From Cellulophaga fucicola (lineage in GTDB: Bacteria > Bacteroidota > Bacteroidia > Flavobacteriales > Flavobacteriaceae): a DNA stretch of 64,000 bases. The stretch is taken from contig NZ_FPIY01000003.1 of the NCBI RefSeq assembly GCF_900119145.1, forward strand, positions 462,245-526,244. The letters are read 5' to 3'. Position numbers and translations under genes: made by a program. Every line of letters starts with the position of its first letter. Positions within the stretch are counted from its first letter, which is position 1. Below the pieces are notes generated by a model, which was not told the DNA's origin, made no database searches, and worked only from the letters and a program-made list of their open reading frames with translations. Shown piece by piece: positions 29,062-39,727 of the stretch.

Positions 29062-31638
29062 ATGCGTAAAAATCAGTTCGTTTCTATTCTTAAAATAGGA
29101 CTGTTTGTTTTTTTCTTAGGAAGTACTTTGGCTGTTTCTGCTCAGAAAAGTACTAGTAAAAAAGTTAAGGAAGAACCTAAAGATAGCCTAAGTAAAGGGT
29201 ACAAGGATTATGATAAACTTATAGAAAAAGCAACAGTAACTAAAGGTTTGTTTTCTATAATTAAATCTGAAAACGATTATTATTTTGAAATTCCGGATAG
29301 CCTTTTTGCGAGAGAATTTTTGGTAGTAAATAAAATATCTCAGGTTCCTTTAGCTATAAATGAGACTGGTCTTAATAAAGGGATGAACTATGAAAATAAG
29401 TTAATTACGTTTCATAAAGACAGTATTTCTAAAGCAATTTGGGTAAAAACAAGCAAACCAATGGTTTCTTCTCCAGAAGAGGATGCAATTACATTGTCTG
29501 TAAAAGATAATTTTGCAGAATCTATTATAGAAAAATTTGATATTGAAAGCTACAACACTAAAACAAACGCCATTTTAATTAAGGTGAATAAAGTTTTTAA
29601 TGGTAAAGAGAAAAGCTTTAACGACGTGCTAAATAACATTGGTTTAGGCGGTAGTGTTAAAAGCGATTTATCATACATAGAAAAAATTAAAACCTTTCCT
29701 AAAAACGTGGTTATTAAGTCGCAATTAACAACAACGGTTAGTGAGGGTGGTGCAGCAATGTATATAACGTTGGGTGTAACAAGTAATATTGTATTGTTAC
29801 CAAAAGTACCAATGCAAGCGAGACAGTTAGATAAACGTGTTGGTTTTTTTACAGAAAAACATTGGTCTTTTAATGATAAGCAACAAGCTATGAAAGAGCA
29901 AGAGCTTATTACCAGATGGCGCTTAGAGCCTAAGGCAGAAGATGTAGAAAAATATACAAGAGGTGAATTGGTAGAGCCAAAAAAACCAATAGTATATTAT
30001 ATAGATCCTGCAACACCTAAGCAATGGAGAAACTATATTATACAAGGTGTTAAAGATTGGCAGGTTGCGTTTGAAAAAGCAGGTTTTAAAAATGCAATTA
30101 CAGCAAAAGAACCGGATGCAAATGATAAAGATTTTGATGTAGATGATGTGCGTTATTCGGTAATTACATATGCAGCATCACCTAAAGCAAATGCAATGGG
30201 GCCATCTGTTGTAGATCCAAGAAGTGGAGAAATTATAGAAGCCGATATTATTTGGTGGCATAATGTAATGACATCTTTACAAAGTTGGATGCGTATACAA
30301 ACAGGACCCATAGATAGCAAGTCTAGAGGTAATGTTTTTAATGATGCGCATATGGGAGAGGCTATTAGATTTGTGTCTTCTCATGAGGTAGGGCATACAT
30401 TTGGACTTAAACATAATATGGGAGCTTCATATAGTTTTCCTGTAGATTCTCTTCGCTCTAAAACATTTACAGATAAAATGGGTGGTACTGCACCATCAAT
30501 AATGGATTATGCACGTTACAATTACGTTGCACAACCAGAGGATAATGTTACGGCAATTACACCAAAAATTGGAGTTTATGATACATATGCTATTCAATGG
30601 GGATACCAATGGTTTAAAAATAAGGTTGATGAAAAACGCGAGCTTCAAAAACTAGTAAATAGTCATAATAACGATCCGCTTTATTTTTACGGTGAACAAC
30701 AATCTTATAAAAATACGGTTGATCCTAGGTCACAATCTGAAGATTTAGGAGATAATGCAATGCTTGCAAGCACATACGGATTAAAAAATTTAAAGCGAGT
30801 AACTAATAATCTTGAAAAATGGACTTACCAAGAAGGTGAAGACTATTACAAAACAGGTAAACTGTATTTGGGAGTTATTGGGCAGTGGAATATGTACAAT
30901 GCGCACGTAACAAACAATGTAGGTGGTGTATATTTAAACACCATACAGCACGGAGACGGTAAGGAGAGTTACAAGCCAGTTTCTTATCAACTACAAAAAG
31001 ATGCCGTAGCTTACTTAAGTAAAAATGTATTTACATTACCAGAGTGGTTGTTTTTTAATCCGGTTTTAAAACATACCTACGCTATAAAAGATTCCCCTCT
31101 TGGTCCGTTTGAGCAAACACCATATACTTTAGCAAGAGCATTGCAGTATGATGCTTTATACAACCTTTTAGAAGACGAACGTTTGTTACGCTTGGTAGAA
31201 GCTAAATTGTACAATCCAGAAAATGAACCACGTTACTCTGTACAAAACTTATTTACAGATTTGCGTTCACATATTTTTAGAAATACTAAAAAAGGCAAGT
31301 CGCTTGAATTGGTAGATCGTATGACACAAAAAAATTACGTAGATGTATTGCTTGTTGGAACACAAAAGATCATGGAGAAAACTACAGTTAAAAATAGTGC
31401 TACACTAGATTTTCATTTAGATGGTAGTTTTTGTTCGGTTGCTTTAAACGAAAAAAAACAGGCACGTAATATTAATTATACCTCTATGAAGCGTACTTCA
31501 GAGATAACATCATACAAAAGACAAGAGTTGCAAAATGTATTGCAATTACTAGAAAAAAAGAAGCGTAAAGGTGATGCAAATACGCAGGCACATTATAATG
31601 ATTTAATATATCGCATTAAAAACACTCTAAAATTTTAA
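29062..31638 (+). CDS. secreted zinc-dependent metalloprotease (DUF5117/DUF5118)
   Basis: An 858-residue exported protease with signal peptide ending VSAQ. N-terminal DUF5118/DUF5117-type domains precede the catalytic domain with the extended zinc motif HEVGHTFGLKHN (His441, Glu442), of the metzincin-like form HExxHxxGxxHN, followed by a methionine-turn-like SIMDYARYN. It probably acts in the periplasm or at the outer membrane on peptides handled by the SusC/SusD pair directly downstream. Confidence 0.9.
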   Translation: MRKNQFVSILKIGLFVFFLGSTLAVSAQKSTSKKVKEEPKDSLSKGYKDYDKLIEKATVTKGLFSIIKSENDYYFEIPDSLFAREFLVVNKISQVPLAINETGLNKGMNYENKLITFHKDSISKAIWVKTSKPMVSSPEEDAITLSVKDNFAESIIEKFDIESYNTKTNAILIKVNKVFNGKEKSFNDVLNNIGLGGSVKSDLSYIEKIKTFPKNVVIKSQLTTTVSEGGAAMYITLGVTSNIVLLPKVPMQARQLDKRVGFFTEKHWSFNDKQQAMKEQELITRWRLEPKAEDVEKYTRGELVEPKKPIVYYIDPATPKQWRNYIIQGVKDWQVAFEKAGFKNAITAKEPDANDKDFDVDDVRYSVITYAASPKANAMGPSVVDPRSGEIIEADIIWWHNVMTSLQSWMRIQTGPIDSKSRGNVFNDAHMGEAIRFVSSHEVGHTFGLKHNMGASYSFPVDSLRSKTFTDKMGGTAPSIMDYARYNYVAQPEDNVTAITPKIGVYDTYAIQWGYQWFKNKVDEKRELQKLVNSHNNDPLYFYGEQQSYKNTVDPRSQSEDLGDNAMLASTYGLKNLKRVTNNLEKWTYQEGEDYYKTGKLYLGVIGQWNMYNAHVTNNVGGVYLNTIQHGDGKESYKPVSYQLQKDAVAYLSKNVFTLPEWLFFNPVLKHTYAIKDSPLGPFEQTPYTLARALQYDALYNLLEDERLLRLVEAKLYNPENEPRYSVQNLFTDLRSHIFRNTKKGKSLELVDRMTQKNYVDVLLVGTQKIMEKTTVKNSATLDFHLDGSFCSVALNEKKQARNINYTSMKRTSEITSYKRQELQNVLQLLEKKKRKGDANTQAHYNDLIYRIKNTLKF

Positions 31639-31659
31639 CTTTAACCCAAAACCAACTTT

Positions 31660-34600
31660 ATGAATAAATTCCTTTTTACGTTATTCTTCCTTGCTGTTAC
31701 CGCAGTATGGGCACAGGATACGAGAACAATTACCGGAGAGGTAATAGGAGCAGAGGATGGTTTACCGCTGCCTGGAGCATCGGTTTACGTCTCTAAAAAT
31801 ATGATTGCCAATGAAACCGGAGTTGCTGGTGTAATAGAAAACACATCTATTGGTGTTGTTGTAGATTTTAATGGTAAATTTTCTTTAAAATTACCAGCTG
31901 CTGTAACACAAATAACGGTTTCTTATTTAGGCTATCAAACCAAAACAATAAACTTAACTAGTGCAACAAGCTATTCTATTTCTTTGAGTGAAAATGTAGA
32001 TAGTTTAGATGAGGTTATACTAACAGGATACCAAAAGGTAGAGAAAAGAAAACTAACTTCTTCTGTTGCTAAAATAGAAATGGAAGATATTGAGCAAATT
32101 GGTGTTGCTAGTGTAGACCAATTATTGCAAGGGCAAGTTGCTGGTGTGGTTGCTACTACACAAACAGGAGCGCCTGGTGCGCCAGCTAAAATTAGAATTA
32201 GAGGTACAGCCTCTTTATCTGGTCCGCAAGATCCTTTATGGGTTGTAGATGGTTTGCCTTTAGAGGGTAATGATGTACCAGATTTTAGCGATAAAGATAA
32301 TATAGACCAATTGCGTAATTATGCAATTGCGGGTTTAAACCCTAATGATATTGAAGATATTACCATTTTAAAAGATGCCGCTGCTACTGCAATTTATGGT
32401 GCTAGAGCTGCAAATGGTGTTATAGTAGTTACAACTAAGAGAGGTAAAAGTGGTAAAATGCGAGTTAATTTTTCGGCTAATACTTTCTTTTCTTCTAAGC
32501 CAAATTTTGATAAGCTAAATCTAATGAATGCTCAGCAGAAAGTAGATTTTGAGCTAGGCTTGGCTGCACGTACAGATTTAGATTACAGAACTAATAAAGG
32601 AGAAGTTGCACGTATTTTAAATGCTTCAGGTGAATTAGGAACTTACCAGACTAACGGTTTTTCTTCATTAAGTGCAGGTACACAAACAGCTATAAATTCG
32701 CTTAAGAATAACAATGCTAATTGGGGAGATTTATTATATCAATCTAGTGCAAACAAACAATATAGTTTAGGGATCTCTGGTGGCACAGACACATCTGATT
32801 ATTACTTTTCTTTTGGGTATTATGATGAAGAGGGTACTACTATTGGTACTGGTTTAGAGCGTTACAACATCACCCTAAAAAACAATTTTGATATCAGCGA
32901 TCGTTTAAGCGCTGGTGCTTCTATCTTTCTTTCTCAGTCTAAAAAAGAGTCGTACTTAACGGGTACAGATGCATTTACAAATCCTGCAAATTATAGTAGA
33001 AATGTAAATCCTTATTTTATGCCATATGCAGAAGATGGCTCTTTTAATTACGATCAAGATATAGAAGGTACAGATGGTAGATATGTGCCATTTAACTTTT
33101 TAGAAGAGCGTCAAAACACGTCTTACGATTTAAAAAATCAGGCTATAAAAGCTATTTTTGATGGTGCTTATAAAATTACAAACGACCTAACACTTTCTAC
33201 ACAATTAGGGTTACAGTTTGATAAAACAAGCACAGAGAAATATGCTGCAGAAGAAACTTATTTTTCTAGAAAAGAACGCGAGAAGAGTAGACTGTACGAT
33301 TCTAGTATAAGCGACTATTATTACTTTTTGCCAGAAGGTGGAATTATACAAAACTGGAATGATGACTTTTTTCAGTACAACTGGAAATCATTGCTAACCT
33401 ATGACACTAGTTTTGGTAAGCACGAAATTGAAGGTTTGTTAGGGTCTGAATTTAGACGTTCTAAATATACTAGTATTATGAGTCGTGGTTTTGGGTATAA
33501 TAGCAACACCTTAACTACTACACCTATTATTTTTCCTAACGAAAGTGTTGCTAATGAGAGTACATATAAAATGTATGAAAAATCTACAGCAGAGAATGCA
33601 TATGCATCTTTTTACGCTACAGGTTCTTATACGTACGATCGTAAATACACGTTTTTTGGTAGTGTACGTTATGATGGGTCTAACTTATTTGGTGTAGATC
33701 CTAAATACAAATACTTGCCATTATGGTCTGTTTCTGGATCTTGGTTGGCTAGTGAGGAAGATTTTTTAAAGACTAGTGATGTTGTATCTAACTTGCGTTT
33801 TAGAGCATCTTATGGTTTGCAAGGTAATATAGACCGTAATACATCTCCGTTTGTTGTTGGTGAGTACGATAAAACTAGCATTTTACCAGGAACATCTGAA
33901 GAAACAATTGTGGTAACGTCTCCGCCAAACGCAAAATTGCGTTGGGAGAAAACAACCAATACCAATGTAGGTATGGATTTAGGTTTGTTTCATGGCAGAA
34001 TTAATATTGCTGCAGATCTATATAGGCGTAACAGTACAGATTTAATTGGTTTACGTTCTGTGCCATTAGAAAATGGTTTTGAGTTTACCAACCTTAACTG
34101 GGCAGAGGTTACTAATAAAGGGTACGAGATTAGCCTGTCTACCAGAAACATTGTAACCAAAGATTTTTCTTGGACTACAAACATTAATATCTCTCATAAT
34201 AAGAGTACTGTAGATAATATACAAGTTAGAGAAAATAGTTTTTTACCATCTAGAGAAGGTTTGCCTGTTAACTCTGTGTTTGCTTTAAAAACAGCTGGTA
34301 TAGATGAAAATGGCTACCCATTATTTAAACGTGGAGATGAGGTAGTTTCTGCTGTAGAGCTTTTTAAATTAAAAGATCCTTGGGCAGATTTTTTCCCTGG
34401 ATTTTTAACAGAGTCTGAGCTAACTAATGAGGAGTTTAGAGACTTGTTCACATATGTAGGCGATAGAGATCCTAAGTTTAGTGGTGGTGTAATAAACACA
34501 TTTAAGTTTAAAAACTTAGACTTTACAGTTGCAGCCAACTTTAACTTAAAGCAAACTGTTGTAGAGCGCCAGCCATACAATGGTACGCAAACAGATCGTG

Positions 34601-34998
34601 GACAAAATTACTCTGCAAGAATTTTAGATGCTTGGTCGCCAACAAATACTGCTAGTAATTTACCAGCTGTTGTAGGTGAAACTTCTGGAACAGGAGATTC
34701 TTGGATGGCATACAAATGGTTTGGAGGTATAAACCCAATAGAAACAATGCCATTACTAGATACTTGGGTAAAAGAAATGAGTTATGTAAGAATTAATAGT
34801 ATGCGCGTAGGCTACAGTTTCCCTAAATCTTTAACTTCTAAGTTGAACATTAACAGTTTTCGTTTAAGTCTTGAAGGAAGAAATTTACTGGTGTTTGGAT
34901 CTGATTATGATGGCTATTTTGACCCTGAAACTTACGGAAATATCTACGCGCAGCCTATTTCAAAAACAGTTGCCTTAGGTTTAAATGTAACTTTTTAA
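31660..34998 (+). CDS. SusC/RagA-family TonB-linked outer membrane transporter
   Basis: A 1112-residue TonB-dependent transporter: signal peptide ending VWAQ, carboxypeptidase-like beta-sandwich domain (about residues 22-110), TonB/plug region with DSLDEVILTGYQ and IRIRGTASLSGPQDPLWVVDG, and a large barrel ending in ALGLNVTF. Import through it is energised by TonB-ExbBD. The linked metalloprotease suggests peptide substrates over glycans. No carbohydrate-active enzyme lies nearby. Confidence 0.93.
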   Translation: MNKFLFTLFFLAVTAVWAQDTRTITGEVIGAEDGLPLPGASVYVSKNMIANETGVAGVIENTSIGVVVDFNGKFSLKLPAAVTQITVSYLGYQTKTINLTSATSYSISLSENVDSLDEVILTGYQKVEKRKLTSSVAKIEMEDIEQIGVASVDQLLQGQVAGVVATTQTGAPGAPAKIRIRGTASLSGPQDPLWVVDGLPLEGNDVPDFSDKDNIDQLRNYAIAGLNPNDIEDITILKDAAATAIYGARAANGVIVVTTKRGKSGKMRVNFSANTFFSSKPNFDKLNLMNAQQKVDFELGLAARTDLDYRTNKGEVARILNASGELGTYQTNGFSSLSAGTQTAINSLKNNNANWGDLLYQSSANKQYSLGISGGTDTSDYYFSFGYYDEEGTTIGTGLERYNITLKNNFDISDRLSAGASIFLSQSKKESYLTGTDAFTNPANYSRNVNPYFMPYAEDGSFNYDQDIEGTDGRYVPFNFLEERQNTSYDLKNQAIKAIFDGAYKITNDLTLSTQLGLQFDKTSTEKYAAEETYFSRKEREKSRLYDSSISDYYYFLPEGGIIQNWNDDFFQYNWKSLLTYDTSFGKHEIEGLLGSEFRRSKYTSIMSRGFGYNSNTLTTTPIIFPNESVANESTYKMYEKSTAENAYASFYATGSYTYDRKYTFFGSVRYDGSNLFGVDPKYKYLPLWSVSGSWLASEEDFLKTSDVVSNLRFRASYGLQGNIDRNTSPFVVGEYDKTSILPGTSEETIVVTSPPNAKLRWEKTTNTNVGMDLGLFHGRINIAADLYRRNSTDLIGLRSVPLENGFEFTNLNWAEVTNKGYEISLSTRNIVTKDFSWTTNINISHNKSTVDNIQVRENSFLPSREGLPVNSVFALKTAGIDENGYPLFKRGDEVVSAVELFKLKDPWADFFPGFLTESELTNEEFRDLFTYVGDRDPKFSGGVINTFKFKNLDFTVAANFNLKQTVVERQPYNGTQTDRGQNYSARILDAWSPTNTASNLPAVVGETSGTGDSWMAYKWFGGINPIETMPLLDTWVKEMSYVRINSMRVGYSFPKSLTSKLNINSFRLSLEGRNLLVFGSDYDGYFDPETYGNIYAQPISKTVALGLNVTF

Positions 34999-35010
34999 AA
35001 AAATTAAATT

Positions 35011-36327
35011 ATGAAAGACATACAAACATATATACTGGCTTTACTTACCCTTTTTGTGGTAGGTTGTGATGACTATTTGGAAATAGAACCAGAAGGAAAA
35101 GTTATACCAGAAACCTTAGAAGAATTTAGAGCTGTTTTGACAACCGGATATAGAGTTTTTCCTGAACAAAAATCTGTAGTTACCTATAGAGCAGACGAGT
35201 TGGTTTTAGATGAGAATAGCTTCAATTTTTCTGATTACAAGGATATTTATTCTTGGAAAGATGCGAATCCAGATCCGCAAACAACACCTTATCCTTACAT
35301 ACAAATGTATAATTCTATTTTCTATGCCAACCACGTTATAGAAGATGGTGCAGAAAAAATTGAAGCATCACAAGAAAAAAATCAGTTAATTGGTGAGGCT
35401 TATGCATTACGTGCTTATGCACATTTTGATCTTGTTAACCTTTACGGTAAACCATACAATGCGGCAACAGCAACTACAGACATAGCTGTGCCTTTGGCTT
35501 TAGAAATAGATTTAGAACAGGTTTTTATACCAGTTTCTGTACAAGCGGTTTATGACCAAGTATTAAAGGATATAGAAAAGGCAAAAATACTTTTAAACGT
35601 TACAAAGTTTGATGCTGGTTTAAATTACAGATTTACTAAAACAGCAATTTTAGCTTTAGAAGCTAGGGTGCATACGTATATGAATAACAGCGAGGCTGCT
35701 TTAACAGCTATTAATGCTGCTTTAGCACTAAACAATTCTATTGTAAATTTAAATGAGACACCAGAACTACCAAATTTATACACATCTGTGGAGTCTATTA
35801 TGGCATTAGAAGATGTGTTTGACTCTAGAGTTAGAAACAGCTCTACTATTTCTGAAGATTTATTGGCTGTTTATGATACTACAAACGATTTAAGATTTGG
35901 ATTGTATTTTACAGCAGATGGTAGTAGTTACAAAGCAGCTAAAGGTGGTGAGCAAGAATTTAAATGCTCGTTTAGAGTGTCAGAATTACTATTGTTAAAA
36001 GCAGAAGCAGAAGCTAAATTAAACAACTTAGACGCTGCCAAAACTACATTGTTAGGTTTTGTTAAAAACAGATACCAAACCTCTTATATGGCTAGCTTAA
36101 CAGCATCTATAAGTGGTATGTCTGCTACAGCGTTTTTATCAGAATTGTATAAAGAACGAAGAAGAGAATTGGCATTAGAAGGTCACCGTTGGTTTGATCT
36201 AAGGAGAAGCAATCAAAAAACAATAACACATACAATAAGCGGAGAAGATTTTATACTTATAGAAAACGATCCAAGATATACATTGCCTTTTCCAGAGGCA
36301 GCAAGATTTAATAACCCGGAATTATAG
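35011..36327 (+). CDS. RagB/SusD-family nutrient-binding lipoprotein
   Basis: A 438-residue surface lipoprotein with lipobox VVGC (Cys about residue 19), a helical TPR-like SusD core (GEAYALRAYAHFDLVNLYG) and the C-terminal family motif ELYKERRRELALEGHRWFDLRR. It forms the lid of the transporter encoded 12 nt upstream. It is somewhat shorter than most SusD proteins, which often exceed 500 residues. Confidence 0.93.
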   Translation: MKDIQTYILALLTLFVVGCDDYLEIEPEGKVIPETLEEFRAVLTTGYRVFPEQKSVVTYRADELVLDENSFNFSDYKDIYSWKDANPDPQTTPYPYIQMYNSIFYANHVIEDGAEKIEASQEKNQLIGEAYALRAYAHFDLVNLYGKPYNAATATTDIAVPLALEIDLEQVFIPVSVQAVYDQVLKDIEKAKILLNVTKFDAGLNYRFTKTAILALEARVHTYMNNSEAALTAINAALALNNSIVNLNETPELPNLYTSVESIMALEDVFDSRVRNSSTISEDLLAVYDTTNDLRFGLYFTADGSSYKAAKGGEQEFKCSFRVSELLLLKAEAEAKLNNLDAAKTTLLGFVKNRYQTSYMASLTASISGMSATAFLSELYKERRRELALEGHRWFDLRRSNQKTITHTISGEDFILIENDPRYTLPFPEAARFNNPEL

Positions 36328-36366
36328 TATTCACGAGTTAGTCGACGGGCAATATTTGCCCAATTA

Positions 36367-36388
36367 AACCCGATAGTTCTATCGGGTT
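36367..36388 (+). terminator. terminator after susD
   Basis: AACCCGATAG pairs with CTATCGGGTT across a 2-nt loop followed by seven or more T. It separates the susCD transcript from the regulator gene that follows. Confidence 0.9.
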
Positions 36389-36413
36389 TTTTTATTTTTG
36401 ATAAAAAAAGAAT

Positions 36414-37169
36414 ATGCTTGTAGTTGTTGTAGAAGATGAAGATTTGGCAGCAGAATATCTAATTGGTTTATTAAAAAAGCAGACCGTTGTTCCTATCACA
36501 GAAATAAAGCATTTAACATCTGTACAAGAAATGATTTCTTTTTTTAGTAGCACACAACCAAGTTTAATTTTTATGGATATTCATTTGGGTGATGGCAAAA
36601 GTTTAGAGGCCTTTACACAAACAAATATTACAGCTCCTATAGTATTTACTACTGCTTATGATGATTATGCCATACGGGTCTTTAAACACTTTACAATAGA
36701 CTATTTATTAAAGCCTTTTGAGTCTCAAGATGTAATTATGGCTTTACAAAAGTATACACAGATAAAAGAGAATTTTTCATTTTACAATACGGCAAAGTCA
36801 ATAGAGGCATTAGAGAGTAAAACGCTGCAAGAACGCTTTTTGGTAAATTCTGGACATCATTTAAAATCTATAGAAAGTGTAGATGTAGCTTTTTTTTATA
36901 GCGAAGGAAAAAATTTATTTCTGTTTACAACTAATTCAGAAAACTACTTGTATAAAGACACCTTGCGTGATATTTCTGAAAAACTAAATACAGAAACTTT
37001 TTTTAAGGTAAACCGAAACTATATTATACACATAAGTGCCATTAAGGAAATAGTAAAACACAGTCCGCAAAAAATAGAACTGCATTTAAAGGTTGCCCAC
37101 GCAAGCACAAAACCCATACTCGTTAGTAAGTTTGCTCTTAAAAGTTTTAAAACGTGGTTAAATAAATAA
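36414..37169 (+). CDS. LytTR-family response regulator
   Basis: A 251-residue response regulator. The receiver domain has acidic residues VEDEDL at the start, the phosphorylated aspartate in LIFMDIHLGDG (about residue 56) and the KPF lysine (about 105). The C-terminal LytTR DNA-binding domain covers about residues 140-245 (NRNYIIHISAIKEI). It is the likely partner of the LytS-type kinase at 27399, from which it is separated by the metalloprotease-susCD genes, and probably controls that locus. Confidence 0.9.
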   Translation: MLVVVVEDEDLAAEYLIGLLKKQTVVPITEIKHLTSVQEMISFFSSTQPSLIFMDIHLGDGKSLEAFTQTNITAPIVFTTAYDDYAIRVFKHFTIDYLLKPFESQDVIMALQKYTQIKENFSFYNTAKSIEALESKTLQERFLVNSGHHLKSIESVDVAFFYSEGKNLFLFTTNSENYLYKDTLRDISEKLNTETFFKVNRNYIIHISAIKEIVKHSPQKIELHLKVAHASTKPILVSKFALKSFKTWLNK

Positions 37170-37173
37170 GGTT

Positions 37174-37680
37174 CTATAGTTTTTTACTATACAATAGTCT
37201 AGCTCCACGCTCTTTTGATGTAAACTGGCGTACCATATGTAAATTTAACTTTTCTAATACTCTCCTAGATGCGTGATTTTCTGGGCTAGCCGTAGCCAAG
37301 ATTTCATCTAGTTTAAGTTGGTTTTTGGCATAGTCTATCCAGAATTCTCCTATTTCTGTAGCAATGCCTTTTCCCCAAAAATTATCGTCTAATATAAAAC
37401 CAAATTCATAACTTTCTTTACCTAAATAATCGCATTTTAATAAGCCCGAAACCCCAATAAATGTATTGTCTTCTTTATTGGTTAAGCACCAGAAACCAAC
37501 AGTTTCATCTGTTGAGGTAATAAAATCATCTTCAACTATTTTTTGTAGTTCGTTAGCAGTTAAAACGCGCCCTTTTAGCGTATTTTGCATTACAAGTGGA
37601 TTTTTGCAAAACAAGTCTTCTAATGGTTTTTTGTAGGTTATACTTAAGGGCTTAAATTGTATTCTTTGACTTTGTAACAT
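37174..37680 (-). CDS. GNAT-family N-acetyltransferase (RimJ/RimL-like)
   Basis: A 168-residue acetyltransferase with the acetyl-CoA binding region in FWGKGIATEIGEFW and the C-terminal ENHASRRVLEKLNL typical of RimJ/RimL-type enzymes. The ATG at 37680 is chosen; five more residues are possible upstream. The substrate is unknown. It is convergent with the LytTR gene, 4 nt apart. Confidence 0.85.
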   Translation of the reverse strand: MLQSQRIQFKPLSITYKKPLEDLFCKNPLVMQNTLKGRVLTANELQKIVEDDFITSTDETVGFWCLTNKEDNTFIGVSGLLKCDYLGKESYEFGFILDDNFWGKGIATEIGEFWIDYAKNQLKLDEILATASPENHASRRVLEKLNLHMVRQFTSKERGARLLYSKKL

Positions 37681-37731
37681 TCTAGTAAAATACAACTTTA
37701 TTTTTAAACTGTAATTTGTGTAAGGGTATTG

Positions 37732-38946
37732 CTAATGTCTGTTATCGCAAAGAATCGGAATATAATTAAATTCATTACTTATAACCTTTATATGCGGGCA
37801 ACCAAACGATACGTAATGAAAACCAAATAACACAGAGGATTTGTCTTTAAATAATGTGCCTGCCCATTGTTCCTTTTCTGTTTCAGAATTTTCTTCTCCT
37901 ACTATAGAAATTGGAGCTAAACTAGCAGACTCTCCTTGGTATAGAATTTCGTTAAGTTTCACTTTTTTTTCAGCATCTAAAACAACTAAATGCCCATAAT
38001 CTGAATAGTAATACGTTAAATCATCATTTTTAAATGTATATAAACCTTTAAGTTTTTGGTCTATGGTAACGCTATAGCTTTTTAAATCTAAAGGAAATTG
38101 ACTTGGAGGAATTTTAGTCCAAATCATAGGTTTCATTTTGCCTCTTGTAAATGGGTTTTCTTTACCTAAATATACAAAAGAATTAAGGCTATACTTTCCC
38201 CAGTTTTTAATGTGTTTTGCATCAATTTTAAAACCATACATGTAATCACTATCGGTAATTCCGCTAGTGTGACCTTCGTACGGGCTTAAATAAATTACAA
38301 CATCTAAATCTTTTAGATTAAACGTTAAAAGTACATCTAACTTATAATTGTAAATAAACAATTTATCAGTTTTAGATATTTTTGTGTTTTTAAAAAAGTA
38401 ATCTCTGTAAGTGTCTTCTATTTTTAAATAACTTCTAGATTCTTCTATACTAATGCTCTCTAAATATTTTTCAGGAACCATAGACACACCTTGTTCTTCT
38501 TCGTAATCTAATAATTCTGATAGATTTACAAAGCCTGGTGAGTTTTCTATATCACTATTATTAGTTAGATCAAACACCTTAAACCCTGCATATAAATTTT
38601 CTTGATCTTTGTTTAGTATAGTGTTTTGTTCTTGGGTAACCTCTATTTTAGATGTAGATAAAAATGCATTAAAAACATAAACGGTTTTGTTGTTTTGCTG
38701 TACACCAACCCATTCTCCTTTTATGAGCTTGTTTTCATCTTTAATTTCATCAAAAATACCTGTATAAGCAACAATTTTTACTTCTGCTAAATAAGGTAGT
38801 TTGCCTAGTATTTTTCCGTTTGCAGCATCTCGGTAATTAAGTCCGGATTTAGCAGTGACAAAATAGCTTAACACGTCTTCTTGTGTAGAAAAACTAAATA
38901 GAAAATAAGGTAATATTAACAGTAGTATCTTTATTCTGTTTTTCAT
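37732..38946 (-). CDS. secreted protein with bacterial SH3 domain
   Basis: A 404-residue exported protein with a signal peptide (about residues 1-20) followed by a bacterial SH3-like domain (about 30-97; AKSGLNYRDAANGKILGKLPY, then GEWVGVQQNNKTVYVFNAFL). The remaining 300 residues are not recognised. SH3 domains of this type often bind cell wall material. It lies 22 nt downstream of the lipoprotein gene on the same strand. Confidence 0.75.
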   Translation of the reverse strand: MKNRIKILLLILPYFLFSFSTQEDVLSYFVTAKSGLNYRDAANGKILGKLPYLAEVKIVAYTGIFDEIKDENKLIKGEWVGVQQNNKTVYVFNAFLSTSKIEVTQEQNTILNKDQENLYAGFKVFDLTNNSDIENSPGFVNLSELLDYEEEQGVSMVPEKYLESISIEESRSYLKIEDTYRDYFFKNTKISKTDKLFIYNYKLDVLLTFNLKDLDVVIYLSPYEGHTSGITDSDYMYGFKIDAKHIKNWGKYSLNSFVYLGKENPFTRGKMKPMIWTKIPPSQFPLDLKSYSVTIDQKLKGLYTFKNDDLTYYYSDYGHLVVLDAEKKVKLNEILYQGESASLAPISIVGEENSETEKEQWAGTLFKDKSSVLFGFHYVSFGCPHIKVISNEFNYIPILCDNRH

Positions 38947-38968
38947 ATTTATTAGAGTTGCGTATTGG

Positions 38969-39727
38969 TTATTTTAGCTTTAGATAGATCCAATCTCCAC
39001 TCCATTGTTGTCCAGTAATAGAGTCTTTGTATTTTTTATTTACTACAAACAATCTTGTATTCACTGTTGGTTTTTTTACCGTGTCAGGGTTAGCATTACC
39101 TTTGTTTATGATAAGATCCAGGTTTAATGTATTATTTTTATTATCGTGTGTAGATGTTATAGCCACTAAATTGTTATCTATTAACCAAGAGTACAAATAA
39201 TAATCGTCATAAAATTTATCTTCAGTTATTTTAGGTTCTCCGTGCTTACTGGTTATATAGTGTAATAAGTTTTCAAAATTTTCAACGCCATAACTTTCAT
39301 TTGTAGCAGCTAAAGCAATAAAATCATCATCAGAAGTTTTCATTATATTAATTTTTTCAAAATACATTTTATTGTAATAGGCTAGGCTATCGTTAACACG
39401 CCAAGATCCCATAGTATAATCTATACCAACAATATCATTTTTTTCATCGTCATAAAAATGACCTATATGAATTGTATCCGTAGTTATTGAAAAAAAATCC
39501 CACATAGTTACTAAGTCATCTCCAAAGTCTTCTTCTTTTTTTTTATCGTTATAAATTTGAACTATTTGTGACTCGTACGTTTTTTCTTTTGCTATTTCAT
39601 CAGCATAAAAATCATCTACATTAAAGCTTAGGCTAAAGTTTTCTAAATCTAATTTGTCTTTTCCTATTTTTTTTGTGCAGGCTGTACATAAGATGGCCAA
39701 AACTAGAGTCGTTAAAATTTTATTCAT
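38969..39727 (-). CDS. hypothetical lipoprotein
   Basis: A 252-residue lipoprotein with lipobox LCTAC (Cys about residue 17) and an acidic, tyrosine-rich mature part without recognised domain. ATG at 39727 is favoured; an alternative two codons upstream exists. It precedes the SH3-domain gene, so the pair may act together at the envelope. Confidence 0.65.
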   Translation of the reverse strand: MNKILTTLVLAILCTACTKKIGKDKLDLENFSLSFNVDDFYADEIAKEKTYESQIVQIYNDKKKEEDFGDDLVTMWDFFSITTDTIHIGHFYDDEKNDIVGIDYTMGSWRVNDSLAYYNKMYFEKINIMKTSDDDFIALAATNESYGVENFENLLHYITSKHGEPKITEDKFYDDYYLYSWLIDNNLVAITSTHDNKNNTLNLDLIINKGNANPDTVKKPTVNTRLFVVNKKYKDSITGQQWSGDWIYLKLK

